Positions 31,880 to 40,728 of a stretch of DNA of 49,183 bases are shown here, in pieces. Each line of letters begins with the position of its first letter. Within the stretch, counting starts at the first letter, position 1. Source of the stretch: Bradyrhizobium sp. (lineage in GTDB: Bacteria; Pseudomonadota; Alphaproteobacteria; Rhizobiales; Xanthobacteraceae). Below the pieces are notes generated by a model. The model did no database searches, was not told where the DNA came from, and worked only from the letters and a program-made list of their open reading frames with translations. The translations under genes were made by a program, and so were the position numbers. Location: contig NZ_JAURXB010000118.1 of assembly GCF_030654605.1 (NCBI RefSeq), positions 1-49,183 of the forward strand, written 5' to 3'.

Positions 31880-33361
31880 TCAGATGCCGAGCTTGGACTT
31901 CAGCAGATCGTTGACGGCCTGCGGGTTGGCCTTGCCGCCGGATGACTTCATCACCTGGCCGACGAACCAGCCGGCGAGCTGCGGCTTGGCGCGGGCCTGC
32001 GCCACCTTGTCGGGATTGGCGGCGATGATCTCGTCGACCTCCTTCTCGTTCGCGCCGAGATCGGTGACCTGCTTCATGCCGCGGCTCTCGACCAGCGCGC
32101 GGGGATCGCCGCCCTCGGTCCAGACGATCTCGAACAGGTCTTTTGCAATCTTGCCGGAGATGGTGCCTTCGCCGATCAGGTCGACGATGGCGGAGAGCTG
32201 TTCGGCTGACACCGGCGAGCCCGTAATATCACGGCCTTCCTTGTTGAGACGGCCGAACAGTTCGTTGATCACCCAGTTGGCGGCGAGCTTGCCGTCGCGG
32301 GCCTTGTCGGCAAGTCCCGCCAGAACAGTCTCGTAGAAGTCCGCGCTCTCGCGTTCGGCCACCAGCACGCTGGCGTCATAGGGCGAAAGGCCGAAATCGG
32401 CGATGAAGCGCGCCTTCTTCTGGTCCGGCAATTCCGGCAGGCCGGCCTTGATCTCGGCAACGTAAGCCTCGCTGAACTCCAGCGGCAACAGGTCGGGATC
32501 CGGGAAGTAACGGTAGTCATGCGCCTCTTCCTTGGAGCGCATCGAGCGGGTCTCGCCCTTGCCGGGATCGTAGAGCCGCGTCTCCTGATCGATGCTGCCG
32601 CCGTCCTCGATGATTTCGATCTGGCGCCGCGCCTCGTATTCGATGGCGTCGCCCATAAAACTGATCGAGTTCATGTTCTTGATCTCGCAGCGAGTGCCGA
32701 GCTCTGTGGTTCCGGCCCTTCGCACGGAGACGTTGACGTCGGCGCGCAGCGAACCCTTCTCCATGTCGCCGTCGCAGGTCCCGAGATAGCGCAGGATCGA
32801 GCGCAGCTTTGTCACATAGGCCTTGGCCTGCTCGGCGTCGCGGATTTCCGGCTTGGAGACGATCTCCATCAACGCCACGCCGCACCGGTTGAGGTCGACA
32901 TAGGACAGGTTCGGGCTGCGGTCGTGCAGCAACTTGCCGGCATCCTGTTCCAGATGCAGCCGTTCGATACCCACGGTGGCGGTCTTGCCGCCGTCCAGCT
33001 CCAGCACCACTTCGCCCTCGCCGACAACAGGCGATAAATACTGGCTGATCTGGTAGCCCTGCGGCGAGTCGGGATAAAAATAGTTCTTGCGGTCGAACAC
33101 CGAACGCAGATTGATCTTCGCGTTGAGACCGAGCCCGGTCCTGACAGCCTGCCTGACGCATTCCTCGTTGATCACGGGCAGCATGCCCGGCATCGCGGCA
33201 TCGACCAGCGAGACATGGCTGTTCGGCTCGCCGCCGAACTCGGTCGAGGCCCCGGAAAACAGTTTTGAGTTCGAGGTGACCTGGGCATGGACTTCGAGCC
33301 CGATCACGGTTTCCCAGTCGCCGGTGGCGCCCTTGATCAGTTTGCCGCTTGCCGCACTCAT
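31880..33361 (-). CDS. gatB: Asp-tRNA(Asn)/Glu-tRNA(Gln) amidotransferase subunit B
   Basis: A 493-residue subunit that binds the mischarged tRNA and phosphorylates it. The GatB/E N-terminal signature is [20 protein letters not shown], and the strongly conserved [19 protein letters not shown] and [16 protein letters not shown] follow; the C-terminal YqeY-like domain ends with the tail [12 protein letters not shown]. With GatA and GatC it makes Gln-tRNA(Gln) or Asn-tRNA(Asn). The ATG at 33361 overlaps the stop of a 96-residue protein by four bases (ATGA). It is the last gene of the gatC-gatA-gatB operon. Confidence 0.97.
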   Translation of the reverse strand: MSAASGKLIKGATGDWETVIGLEVHAQVTSNSKLFSGASTEFGGEPNSHVSLVDAAMPGMLPVINEECVRQAVRTGLGLNAKINLRSVFDRKNYFYPDSPQGYQISQYLSPVVGEGEVVLELDGGKTATVGIERLHLEQDAGKLLHDRSPNLSYVDLNRCGVALMEIVSKPEIRDAEQAKAYVTKLRSILRYLGTCDGDMEKGSLRADVNVSVRRAGTTELGTRCEIKNMNSISFMGDAIEYEARRQIEIIEDGGSIDQETRLYDPGKGETRSMRSKEEAHDYRYFPDPDLLPLEFSEAYVAEIKAGLPELPDQKKARFIADFGLSPYDASVLVAERESADFYETVLAGLADKARDGKLAANWVINELFGRLNKEGRDITGSPVSAEQLSAIVDLIGEGTISGKIAKDLFEIVWTEGGDPRALVESRGMKQVTDLGANEKEVDEIIAANPDKVAQARAKPQLAGWFVGQVMKSSGGKANPQAVNDLLKSKLGI

Positions 33362-33648
33362 GCTCTTCCTCCGAGCAATGACAAAACCATCCGCTCCCAT
33401 TCGGTCTCGATCGCATCGGTCGCGACCGGCTTGCCAGCCTGGCGGTACCAATAGCCTGCATTGCCGAGATCGCCCTCGACGCGGTGCAGATAGGCGTGGA
33501 CCCAGGCGCCGTCAGCGCTCGCTTCGTCCTGGGCGATGCCGTGCGCCTGATCCCAATTGCCCTTGGCGGCCCACCACAGCGCCGCCAGCGGCGCCGCAAG
33601 ACCGGGCGCGGGGGCCGCACCCGACAGGCTGGCTTTGAATTCGGCCAT
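33358..33648 (-). CDS. Conserved 96-aa protein between gatA and gatB
   Basis: A 96-residue soluble protein. A short Ala/Pro N-terminal region is followed by [40 protein letters not shown] and [10 protein letters not shown]. From memory, small proteins with this WDxAH...[14 protein letters not shown]...YWYRxAG pattern occur in many bacteria and look like one to two TPR-like helical hairpins; no function is known to me. The ATG at 33648 is two bases after the gatA stop (33651), and its stop overlaps gatB by four bases. The frame upstream belongs to the gatA shadow. Coupling to gatA and gatB suggests a role near tRNA amidation, or only shared expression. Confidence 0.85.
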   Translation of the reverse strand: MAEFKASLSGAAPAPGLAAPLAALWWAAKGNWDQAHGIAQDEASADGAWVHAYLHRVEGDLGNAGYWYRQAGKPVATDAIETEWERMVLSLLGGRA

Positions 33649-33650
33649 GG

Positions 33651-35123
33651 TCACCACCACCTCGCCGGCGTGAAGCGGCCCGCCGCCTGCTCGATCACCT
33701 CGCCGAGCGAGAACAGCGTCTCCTCGTCGAACGGACGCCCGATCAGCTGCAGGCCGAGCGGCAAGCCTTGCGTATCCTTGCCGGCGGGAACCGCGATTCC
33801 CGGCAGGCCCGCCATGTTCACCGTCACCGTAAAGATGTCGTTGAGATACATCTCGACGGGATCGGCGCCCTTCTCCCCGATGCCGAACGCCGCCGACGGC
33901 GTCGCGGGCGTCAGGATGGCGTGGACGCCCTTGGCAAAACAGTCCTCGAAATCGCGCTTGATCAGGGTGCGCACCTTCTGCGCGCGCAAATAATAGGCGT
34001 CGTAATAGCCGGCCGAGAGCACATAGGTGCCGATCATGACGCGGCGGCGCACCTCGGCGCCAAAACCCTCGGCGCGGGTGTTCTCGTATTGCTCCCCGAT
34101 CGAGCGGCCGGGCACCCGCAGGCCGTAACGCACGCCGTCGTATCGCGCGAGATTCGACGAAGCCTCGGCCGGGGCGACGATGTAATAGGCCGGCAGCGCG
34201 TATTTGGTGTGCGGCAGCGACACATCGACCAGCTCGGCGCCGGCCGCCTTCAACCAGGCCGCGCCCTCGCTCCAGAGCTTTTCGATTTCCTGGGGCATGC
34301 CGTCGAGGCGGTACTCCCTGGGGATGCCGATCTTCATCCCCTTCACCGATTTTCCGATCGCGGCCTCGTAATCCGGCACCGCGCGGTCGGCCGAGGTGGT
34401 GTCCTTGGGATCGTGACCGGCCATCGAGCGCATCAGGATCGCGCTGTCGCGTACCGTGCGGGCGATCGGCCCGGCCTGGTCGAGCGAGGACGCGAAGGCG
34501 ACGATGCCCCAGCGCGAACAGCGTCCATAGGTCGGCTTGATGCCGACGGTGCCGGTGAACGCCGCCGGCTGACGGATCGATCCGCCAGTATCGGTCGCGG
34601 TCGCACCCATGCACAAGAGCGCCGCCACCGCCGACGCCGATCCGCCGGACGAGCCGCCGGGCACCAGTGTGGTATTGGAGCCGTCGCGCCGCCACGGATT
34701 GACCACCGGGCCGAAGCACGAGGTCTCGTTCGACGAGCCCATCGCGAATTCATCATTGTTGAGCTTGCCCAGCATGACAGCGCCGTCGCGCCACAGCTGC
34801 GAGGTTATCGTGGATTCGTAAGTCGGCACGAAATCGCCGAGGATTTTGGAGCATGCGGTGGTGCGCACGTCCCTGGTGGCGAACAGGTCCTTGATCCCCA
34901 AGGGAATGCCGGCCAGCGGACCGCCCTCGCCCTTCGCGATCTTCGCATCAACGGCGCGGGCCATGGCGCGGGCCTGATCCGGCGTCTCCATCACGAACGC
35001 ATTGAGCGCGCGCGCGGCCTCGATCGCGCCGAGATGCGCGTCGGTCAGTTCGAGCGAGGTAAAGGATTTGTTCGCCAGGCCCTCACGGGCCTCAGCGAGC
35101 GTCAGCGATGTCAAATCGGTCAT
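33651..35123 (-). CDS. gatA: Asp-tRNA(Asn)/Glu-tRNA(Gln) amidotransferase subunit A
   Basis: A 490-residue amidase-signature enzyme that hydrolyses glutamine and passes ammonia to GatB. The Ser-cisSer-Lys triad is visible: Lys in [12 protein letters not shown], and the serines in [15 protein letters not shown] and [15 protein letters not shown]. Its start overlaps the stop of the 69-residue protein by four bases (ATGA). The C-terminus ends [10 protein letters not shown] second amidase-signature protein lies at the right edge of the window, but it lacks the gat neighbourhood. Confidence 0.97.
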   Translation of the reverse strand: MTDLTSLTLAEAREGLANKSFTSLELTDAHLGAIEAARALNAFVMETPDQARAMARAVDAKIAKGEGGPLAGIPLGIKDLFATRDVRTTACSKILGDFVPTYESTITSQLWRDGAVMLGKLNNDEFAMGSSNETSCFGPVVNPWRRDGSNTTLVPGGSSGGSASAVAALLCMGATATDTGGSIRQPAAFTGTVGIKPTYGRCSRWGIVAFASSLDQAGPIARTVRDSAILMRSMAGHDPKDTTSADRAVPDYEAAIGKSVKGMKIGIPREYRLDGMPQEIEKLWSEGAAWLKAAGAELVDVSLPHTKYALPAYYIVAPAEASSNLARYDGVRYGLRVPGRSIGEQYENTRAEGFGAEVRRRVMIGTYVLSAGYYDAYYLRAQKVRTLIKRDFEDCFAKGVHAILTPATPSAAFGIGEKGADPVEMYLNDIFTVTVNMAGLPGIAVPAGKDTQGLPLGLQLIGRPFDEETLFSLGEVIEQAAGRFTPARWW

Positions 35124-35329
35124 TTATCAACCGGGCTGCAGAAGAACGGAGACAGCGTCTTGTCGTTGGCCGGGTCGTCCAGCTTGCGGGTCTTGTCGGA
35201 GGCTTCGAGCGCATCGAGCACGGCGTCCATCGCCTTGTCCGGATCGCCGGTCTTGCCCTGCCGCTCCATCGCGTCGAGGTAGTTCATATAGGCCTGATAG
35301 GCCTTTTCATCGTCGCAGAGGAGACACAT
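35120..35329 (-). CDS. Conserved 69-aa protein between gatC and gatA
   Basis: A 69-residue protein starting [19 protein letters not shown], so with a CxxC pair at residues 2-5 and an amphipathic helix after it. A second cysteine occurs near the end (FFCSPVDK). Similar short proteins starting [11 protein letters not shown] are, from memory, conserved in Bradyrhizobium. The gene is 26 bases after gatC, and its stop overlaps the gatA start by four bases, so it is translated with the amidotransferase. CxxC could bind zinc; this is inference. Confidence 0.85.
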   Translation of the reverse strand: MCLLCDDEKAYQAYMNYLDAMERQGKTGDPDKAMDAVLDALEASDKTRKLDDPANDKTLSPFFCSPVDK

Positions 35330-35355
35330 CGGATTTCCAGTCTCAATAGATAGAA

Positions 35356-35643
35356 TTACTCGATGACCTTGGGCACCAGAAAGAAGCGATCGTCGGTGGC
35401 CGGCGCGTTTCTGACGATATCGTCGGCGATCCCGCCATCATTGACCATGTCGGCGCGTTTCTTCATTTCCATCGGCGTCACCGAGGTCATCGGCTCGACG
35501 CCGTCGACATTGACTTCGCTGAGCTGCTCGACAAAAGCCAGCATCGCGTTCAGTTCGCCTTGCAGATGGGGAACTTCGTCGTCGGTAACCGCGATCCGCG
35601 CGAGATGCGCGATACGGCGGACGGTGGCGGCATCGACGGACAT
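35356..35643 (-). CDS. gatC: Asp-tRNA(Asn)/Glu-tRNA(Gln) amidotransferase subunit C
   Basis: A 95-residue linker subunit that stabilises the GatA-GatB complex. The N-terminus [20 protein letters not shown], the middle [20 protein letters not shown], and the end VEPMTSVTP...[10 protein letters not shown] match GatC throughout, and the end FFLVPKVIE is typical. It is the first gene of the minus-strand gat operon. The 130-base gap to the nitronate monooxygenase contains a family H hairpin. Confidence 0.96.
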   Translation of the reverse strand: MSVDAATVRRIAHLARIAVTDDEVPHLQGELNAMLAFVEQLSEVNVDGVEPMTSVTPMEMKKRADMVNDGGIADDIVRNAPATDDRFFLVPKVIE

Positions 35644-35740
35644 TATATAGGGCCTCTGGCGGAGAATTCAGCCCGCCGTATAGCAGAGGCTCCTTTTGCG
35701 CCGCAACCGTGGCAAGCCCCCATCTGGGGACGGTGGTCTT

Positions 35741-35763
35741 CACCTCTCCCATCGGGAGAGGTG
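35741..35763. repeat. Short perfect hairpin, family H (copy 1)
   Basis: CACCTCTCCC and GGGAGAGGTG with a three-base loop. It lies nine bases after the stop of the nitronate monooxygenase (35773) on the minus strand. A longer version is at 40164-40187. It probably acts as a 3' end or terminator structure, though no T-run follows. Confidence 0.75.
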
Positions 35764-35772
35764 CAGGGAAAC

Positions 35773-36849
35773 TCACCCCGCCATCTGGCTTAGCCGCGCC
35801 AAAGCGGAGCCGGCCAGTGCGCGGGTCAGTTCCGCGGCCGGCATCTCGCGGGCGAGCCGCACCGCCTGCCCGGCCCACAGGTTGGTGAAATCGACCTTGC
35901 CCAGCTTTTCGGCAGCGGCCTTCAGCGGCCCGAGCGCGGTAGCGGAATGCGGAAATGCCGGGGCATCCGGTGAAATCGGGCCGACTTCGCGCATCACCCG
36001 GTTGGCCACCCCGCGGGCCGGACGCCCGGTCATGACATTGGTGATGACGGTGGAATCGTCGCGGGCCTGCGCCAGCGCCACCCGCGCCGGCGCTATCACT
36101 TTGGATTCCGGGCAGCGCAGATAGGCGCTGCCGATCTGCACGCCCGAAGCCCCCAGCGCGAACGCCGCCGCGATGCCGCGCCCGTCGGCGATGCCGCCGG
36201 TCGCGATCACCGGCACCTTCACGGCATCCACCACCTGCGGCACCAGCGCAAACGTGCCCGGCTGCTCGGCGATGTTGTCGGTCAGGAACATGCCGCGATG
36301 GCCGCCGGCTTCAGCCCCTTGCGCAATGATGACATCGGCGCCGTTCTCCTCCAGCCAGATCGCCTCCCGCACGATGGTGGCCGACGACATTACGATACAG
36401 CCGGCCGCCTTGACGCGCTTCAACAGTTTGGGATCCGGCAGCCCGAAGTGAAAGCTGACGATCTCGGGCTTCAGCTCCTCGACCAGAGCGCACATCGCCT
36501 CATCGAACGGCGCGCGGTTGGAAAATGGAATCAGCGCATCAGGATCGAGGCCATGTTCCTTGTAATAAGGCGTCAGCCGCTTGCGCCAGGTCGCTTCGCG
36601 CTCGGCGTCGGCATCAACGGCCTTGTGGCAGAAGAAATTCAGATTGACCGGCGTTGCGACGCGCTGGCGCACGATGTTGACCTGCTCGCGGGCCTTTTCA
36701 GACGAGATCATCGCACATGGCAGCGATGGAAGTGCACCGCCCTCGGCTGCGCCGATCATGATATCGGCGTCCTGCACCCCGGCCATCGGCGCCTGGACGA
36801 TGGGAAATTCGGTCTTGAAGAGGTCGAGGATTCGGCGGTCCGGCCACAT
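35773..36849 (-). CDS. Nitronate monooxygenase (first of two)
   Basis: A 358-residue FMN-dependent TIM-barrel enzyme. FPIVQAPMAGVQDADIMIGA forms the N-terminal strand and FMN site; the catalytic histidine is in IIAQGAEAGGHRGMF, and GGIADGRGIAAAFALGASGV is the phosphate-binding part. Such enzymes oxidise nitronates such as propionate 3-nitronate to carbonyl compounds and nitrite; some family members act on other enolates. The start MWPDRRILDLF at 36849 is 69 bases after the stop of a second, diverged nitronate monooxygenase gene on the same strand. The pair is divergent from a LysR regulator gene. Confidence 0.9.
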   Translation of the reverse strand: MWPDRRILDLFKTEFPIVQAPMAGVQDADIMIGAAEGGALPSLPCAMISSEKAREQVNIVRQRVATPVNLNFFCHKAVDADAEREATWRKRLTPYYKEHGLDPDALIPFSNRAPFDEAMCALVEELKPEIVSFHFGLPDPKLLKRVKAAGCIVMSSATIVREAIWLEENGADVIIAQGAEAGGHRGMFLTDNIAEQPGTFALVPQVVDAVKVPVIATGGIADGRGIAAAFALGASGVQIGSAYLRCPESKVIAPARVALAQARDDSTVITNVMTGRPARGVANRVMREVGPISPDAPAFPHSATALGPLKAAAEKLGKVDFTNLWAGQAVRLAREMPAAELTRALAGSALARLSQMAG

Positions 36850-36875
36850 GGTGCTGTCTTTCTCTTGTTGGCTTT

Positions 36876-37033
36876 CTCCCCCTCTCCCCTGGGGGGAGTG
36901 GGTGGATCGAATGCGCGATTAGCGCATTCGAGACGGGTGAGGGGTTGGCTCAACAGACATCTTGCTCGCGGATAGAGACCCCTCATCCGGCGCGCTTCGC
37001 GCGCCACCTTCTCCCACAAGGGGAGAAGGAAGA
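36876..37033. repeat. Palindromic repeat, family G
   Basis: A 158-base element with CTCCCCCTCTCCC on the left and CACCTTCTCCC...GGGGAGAAGG on the right, including the arm GGCGCGCTTCGCGCGCC. It spans the stop codon of the second nitronate monooxygenase gene (36919-36921) and extends into its last 38 codons. Confidence 0.8.
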
Positions 37034-38007
37034 ACTCGGCTCGCGGAGTTACGCCGCCCAGACAATATCTGGTCGGCTTCGGAGACGATACGATCGATGA
37101 TTTCGGCGGCTGGCGCGATGTCATGGATCAGCCCGACGGCTTGGCCGGCAATCACCGCCGCGATGTCGAAGTTGCCGGCGGCCCGGGCCGCGGCATAGTC
37201 GGCGGCGACCTCCGTCACATTCTGCAGCAGTTCGATTTCCCGGCCCATCCAGCGGCGCGCATGATCGTTGATCAGGCAGCGCCCGTTGAACGGCGCCGGC
37301 CAGACGTTGTTTCGCGAGAGGTCGAAGATGATGCCGCGCGTGGTCGTACCCGCCGTGGCGGCGCAGATGCGCTGCTTGGCCTGCTCGGCGCCATCGCATT
37401 CCTGGCTGGCATAAAATCGTGTGCCCATGAGAATGCCTGTCGCACCGAGCATCATCATCGCCGCCAGGCCGCGGCCGTCGCCGATGCCGCCGGCGGCCAC
37501 CACCGGCACGCGGCCAGCCGCGAGGTCGACAATCGACGGCACGATGTCGATGGTGGTGCGCGACGCGCCGTGGCCGCCGGCCTCCGAGCCTTGCGCGATT
37601 AGAATGTCGGCGCCGGCATCCAGCGCCTGTCGCGCCATGGCTTCATCCTGAACCTGACAGATCAGCAAAGTTCCCGCCTGCTTGATGCGGGGCGCGAATG
37701 GCTTGGGATCGCCGAAAGATAGCATGATCGCGCGCGGCCGTGCGGCCAGTGCGACATCCAGCAGGTCAGGCTGTTTTGCCAGACTCCAGGTGATGAAACC
37801 AATGCCGAAGGGCGCCGCTTGCTGCTTGAGTTTATCCGTCTCCTGTTCGAGCCAGGTTCGTTCGCCATAGCCGCCGCCGAGAATGCCAAAGCCCCCGGCC
37901 CGGCTCACCGCCGCCGTCAGCCGCGCGCCGGCAATCACATCCATCGGCGCCGACAGCACCGGATGGCGGATACCCAACAGGCCGTTCAGCGGCGTCTCGA
38001 TCGACAT
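36919..38007 (-). CDS. Nitronate monooxygenase (second), with repeat-derived C-terminal tail
   Basis: A 362-residue FMN enzyme of the same family as its neighbour but strongly diverged. Landmarks are RHPVLSAPMDVIAGARLTAA, AQGSEAGGHGASRTT with the catalytic His, and GGIGDGRGLAAMMMLGATGI. The fold ends around ADQILSGRRNSASR. The rest (VLPSPLVGEGGARSAP...PTPHPSRMR) is encoded by the family G palindrome, so the natural stop has been lost or overwritten. The start is ATG at 38007 (MSIETPLNG) with GAGGA upstream; 38013 is also possible. It is divergent from the lysR gene by 104 bases, suggesting direct regulation. Confidence 0.88.
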   Translation of the reverse strand: MSIETPLNGLLGIRHPVLSAPMDVIAGARLTAAVSRAGGFGILGGGYGERTWLEQETDKLKQQAAPFGIGFITWSLAKQPDLLDVALAARPRAIMLSFGDPKPFAPRIKQAGTLLICQVQDEAMARQALDAGADILIAQGSEAGGHGASRTTIDIVPSIVDLAAGRVPVVAAGGIGDGRGLAAMMMLGATGILMGTRFYASQECDGAEQAKQRICAATAGTTTRGIIFDLSRNNVWPAPFNGRCLINDHARRWMGREIELLQNVTEVAADYAAARAAGNFDIAAVIAGQAVGLIHDIAPAAEIIDRIVSEADQILSGRRNSASRVLPSPLVGEGGARSAPDEGSLSASKMSVEPTPHPSRMR

Positions 38008-38111
38008 TTCCATTCCTCGGTTCTGGACAGGCACTGTAGGTCCGGCTAGCATTCTGGATAAATGATTTCTATGGAACGCTGCCATCTCTAAAACAAAACG
38101 GAGCCGACGCC

Positions 38112-39002
38112 GTGGAATTATCCGATCTGGTGACGTTTTCGACCGTGGCACGTCTCGGCGGCGTCACCCGCGCCGCCGACGAACTCAACACCGTGCAATC
38201 CAACATCACGCAACGGATAAAGTCGCTCGAAGCCGAAATCGGAACGGCGTTGTTCGAGCGGCACAGCCGCGGCATGACCCTGACCGGCGCCGGCCGCCGC
38301 CTGCTGCCTTATGCGCAGCGATTGGCCGCATTGTCGCGCGAAGCCGTGCTGGCCGCGCGCGAGGATGGCGAGCCGAAAGGACCGCTGTCGATCGGCTCGA
38401 TGGAAACCACCGCCGCCGTGCGGCTGCCGTCGCTGCTCGCGGAATTTCACCGGCGTTTTCCCGCGGTGCAATTGAGCCTGCGGACCGCGCCGACCGCCGA
38501 CCTGGTCGCCGCCGTGCTCGATGGTTCGCTCGACGGCGCCTTCGTCGCCGGTCCGATCGCGCATGCCGAACTCACCGGCGTGACGGCATTTCAGGAAGAG
38601 CTGGTGCTGGTGACGGCGCGCCGATGGGCCAGCCTCGCCGCCCTTCGCGCCGGCACACCGGAATCCGGGCCGACCGCGCTGGTGTTCCGCACCGGCTGCA
38701 GCTACCGGCAGCGGCTCGAACAACTGCTGACGGAGTTTGGCTGGCCGTCCGCCGCACGGTTCGAATTGGGCACGCTCGACGGCATGATCGGCTGCGTCGC
38801 CGCCGGCATGGGCGTCACGCTGCTGCCGCGCGCCGTGGTCGAGCGCAACGACCAGAGCGGCAACATCCGCATCCATCCGCTCAGCCCGGCGCAGTCGCGG
38901 GTCGATACAATCTTCATCCGGCGCCGCAGCGCACATCAGTACAGCGCCCTGCAAGGATTTGTCGCTTGCCTGGAGAACAACAGCCAGGTCATTGCCGCCT
39001 GA
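38112..39002 (+). CDS. LysR-family transcriptional regulator
   Basis: A 296-residue LTTR. The N-terminal winged helix (residues 4-60) contains TVARLGGVTRAADELNTVQS and NITQRIKSLEAEIGTALFER, the standard pattern. The C-terminal effector domain starts near GPLSIGSMETTAAVRLPSLL. The gene starts with GTG at 38112. It is transcribed away from the nitronate monooxygenase pair, the usual LysR arrangement for control of the divergent operon and of itself from the shared 104-base gap. The inducer is unknown; a nitro compound or nitronate is a guess from context. Confidence 0.92.
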   Translation: MELSDLVTFSTVARLGGVTRAADELNTVQSNITQRIKSLEAEIGTALFERHSRGMTLTGAGRRLLPYAQRLAALSREAVLAAREDGEPKGPLSIGSMETTAAVRLPSLLAEFHRRFPAVQLSLRTAPTADLVAAVLDGSLDGAFVAGPIAHAELTGVTAFQEELVLVTARRWASLAALRAGTPESGPTALVFRTGCSYRQRLEQLLTEFGWPSAARFELGTLDGMIGCVAAGMGVTLLPRAVVERNDQSGNIRIHPLSPAQSRVDTIFIRRRSAHQYSALQGFVACLENNSQVIAA

Positions 39003-39200
39003 GGCCATCAGGGTATTCCGCGCGGCGAAACACGCCGTCATGAAATTGCAGCAAACCGATCGCGCATTTCGCGCTTGCGAATGCCGGGTTGCATCGCAGT
39101 TCAACACTCGTGTCGAAAACTTTGGACGTGCCGCCCCACTACGTTAGTATGAGGCGCTAGCTACCAACAACCATAACGTCAACGCCTGGGAGGAACTGCG

Positions 39201-40136
39201 ATGCTAAGGGCAATCGTATTGTGCTGTTCTGTCGCCGTGTTGGGTACGGCCGGAACCGCGAGCGCACAGGACTGGACCAAATCGAAATGGGGACCGAACG
39301 ACGAGATCGGTGCCGCCAACTACATGAAGCCGGAACTGGTCGTGAAGGCCGCGTCGCTGGTGAAGACCGGCAAGACCTACGCACTCGGCATTCCCGTCGA
39401 TTCCAAGACGCCGGCCTACCCGCCCCGCGCATTCAAGATCACGGTCGTACAACCCGGCCAGGCCGGCATTCCCGGGCTCGGTCCGAACAAGGCGACCTAC
39501 AATGACGACCTGCTCGACGGCTGGGTCGGCGTCGGCAGCCAGCTCGACGGCCTCGGCCATCTCGGCATCGAGCACGTCTACTATAATGGCAACAAGCTGG
39601 CCGATTTCGCCGATCCCACCGGCCTGAAAAAGCTCGGTATCGAGAAAGTCCCGCCGATGGTCACCCGCGGCGTGCTGCTGGACATGGCGGCCCACTATGG
39701 CACCGACGTGGTCAAGGAAGGCACCGCCTTCAACGTCAAGGAGATCGAGGAAGTCGCCAAGAAGCAGGGCGTCGAGATCCGCCAGGGCGATGTCGTGCTG
39801 TTCCATACCGGCTGGCTCAGCCTGATCGGCAAGGATGACAAGCGCTACGGCGGCGCCGAACCCGGCCTCGGCGTCGAAGGCGCCAAGTATCTCACCGGCA
39901 AGGGCGTGGTCGCGGTCGGCGCCGATACCTGGGGCGTCGAAGTCGTTCCCTTCGAGTCCAAGAACCTGTTCGAAGTGCACCAGATCCTGCTGGCGATGAA
40001 CGGCACCTACATCCTCGAAAACATGGACACCGCCGAACTCGCCAAGGACAAGGCCTATGAGTTCCTGTTCGTGCTCGGCCAGCCGCGCTTCAAGGGCGGC
40101 GTGCAGAGCATGATCAACCCGGTGGCGATCCGCTGA
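39201..40136 (+). CDS. Secreted cyclase-family (kynurenine formamidase-like) hydrolase
   Basis: A 311-residue protein with a signal peptide (AIVLCCSVAVLGTAGTASAQ, cleavage before DWTKS). The metal-binding region reads VGVGSQLDGLGHLGIEHVYY, the variant of the HxGTHxDxPxH motif found in one branch of the cyclase family, with the first His replaced. Later segments GDVVLFHTGW and VVAVGADTWGVEVVP are typical. Family members hydrolyse cyclic amides or formamides with Mn or Zn. GGGAGGAA precedes the ATG at 39201. The LysR gene upstream is 198 bases away; co-regulation is uncertain. Confidence 0.87.
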   Translation: MLRAIVLCCSVAVLGTAGTASAQDWTKSKWGPNDEIGAANYMKPELVVKAASLVKTGKTYALGIPVDSKTPAYPPRAFKITVVQPGQAGIPGLGPNKATYNDDLLDGWVGVGSQLDGLGHLGIEHVYYNGNKLADFADPTGLKKLGIEKVPPMVTRGVLLDMAAHYGTDVVKEGTAFNVKEIEEVAKKQGVEIRQGDVVLFHTGWLSLIGKDDKRYGGAEPGLGVEGAKYLTGKGVVAVGADTWGVEVVPFESKNLFEVHQILLAMNGTYILENMDTAELAKDKAYEFLFVLGQPRFKGGVQSMINPVAIR

Positions 40137-40163
40137 ATGTAATATCGGAGTTCGGTCTTCCTT

Positions 40164-40187
40164 CACCTCTCCCCGATGGGGAGAGGT
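40164..40187. repeat. Short perfect hairpin, family H (copy 2)
   Basis: CACCTCTCCCC and GGGGAGAGGTG with a two-base loop, 27 bases after the cyclase stop codon and 47 bases before ruvX. Same core as 35741-35763. It may end the cyclase transcript. Confidence 0.75.
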
Positions 40188-40234
40188 GTCGTAAGCGCTT
40201 TGCGTGAGTACGGCAGCGCGTGTTAAGCGAACCC

Positions 40235-40726
40235 ATGCCCGCTCTCATCCTGCCCTTGATCGAAGCTGTCGCGCACTGGCCGGAGCGCGGCGCGCTGGTT
40301 GGACTCGATCTGGGAACCAAGACCATCGGCGTCGCGGTGTCCGATCCCGACCGCCGGCTCGCGACCGGGGTCGGGACCATCCAGCGCAAGGCGTTCACGT
40401 CGGATGCGGCGCGGCTGGTCGCCATTGCCGCCGAGCGCAACGCCGTCGGCTTCGTGCTCGGCCTGCCCGTCAACATGGACGCCAGCGAGGGACCGCGCGC
40501 GCAGTCGACCCGCGCCTTTGCCCGCAATTTTTCAAAACTAACCGATCTGGCGATCGCCTTGTGGGACGAACGGCTCTCCACCGCGGCGGTGGAGCGCGAG
40601 CTGATCGGAACCGACATGAGCCGCGCCCGGCGCGCCGAGGTGATCGACGAACACGCCGCGATCTACATCCTGCAGGGCGCGCTCGACCGGCTGATGACGC
40701 TCGGCGACAGCCGCAGAGGCCGCTGA
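40235..40726 (+). CDS. ruvX: RuvX/YqgF-type putative Holliday junction resolvase
   Basis: A 163-residue RNase H-fold protein. LVGLDLGTKTIGVAVSDPDR carries the first catalytic Asp and the Gly-rich turn, VLGLPVNMDAS the second motif, and LWDERLSTAAVERELI the Glu motif. A C-terminal IDEHAAIYILQGALDR gives the last Asp. YqgF proteins act in 16S rRNA 3' end maturation or as nucleases on branched DNA. The ATG at 40235 (MPALILPLIE) is preferred to GTG at 40220. The next gene starts two bases after the stop, so the two are co-transcribed. Confidence 0.93.
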   Translation: MPALILPLIEAVAHWPERGALVGLDLGTKTIGVAVSDPDRRLATGVGTIQRKAFTSDAARLVAIAAERNAVGFVLGLPVNMDASEGPRAQSTRAFARNFSKLTDLAIALWDERLSTAAVERELIGTDMSRARRAEVIDEHAAIYILQGALDRLMTLGDSRRGR

Positions 40727-40728
40727 AG

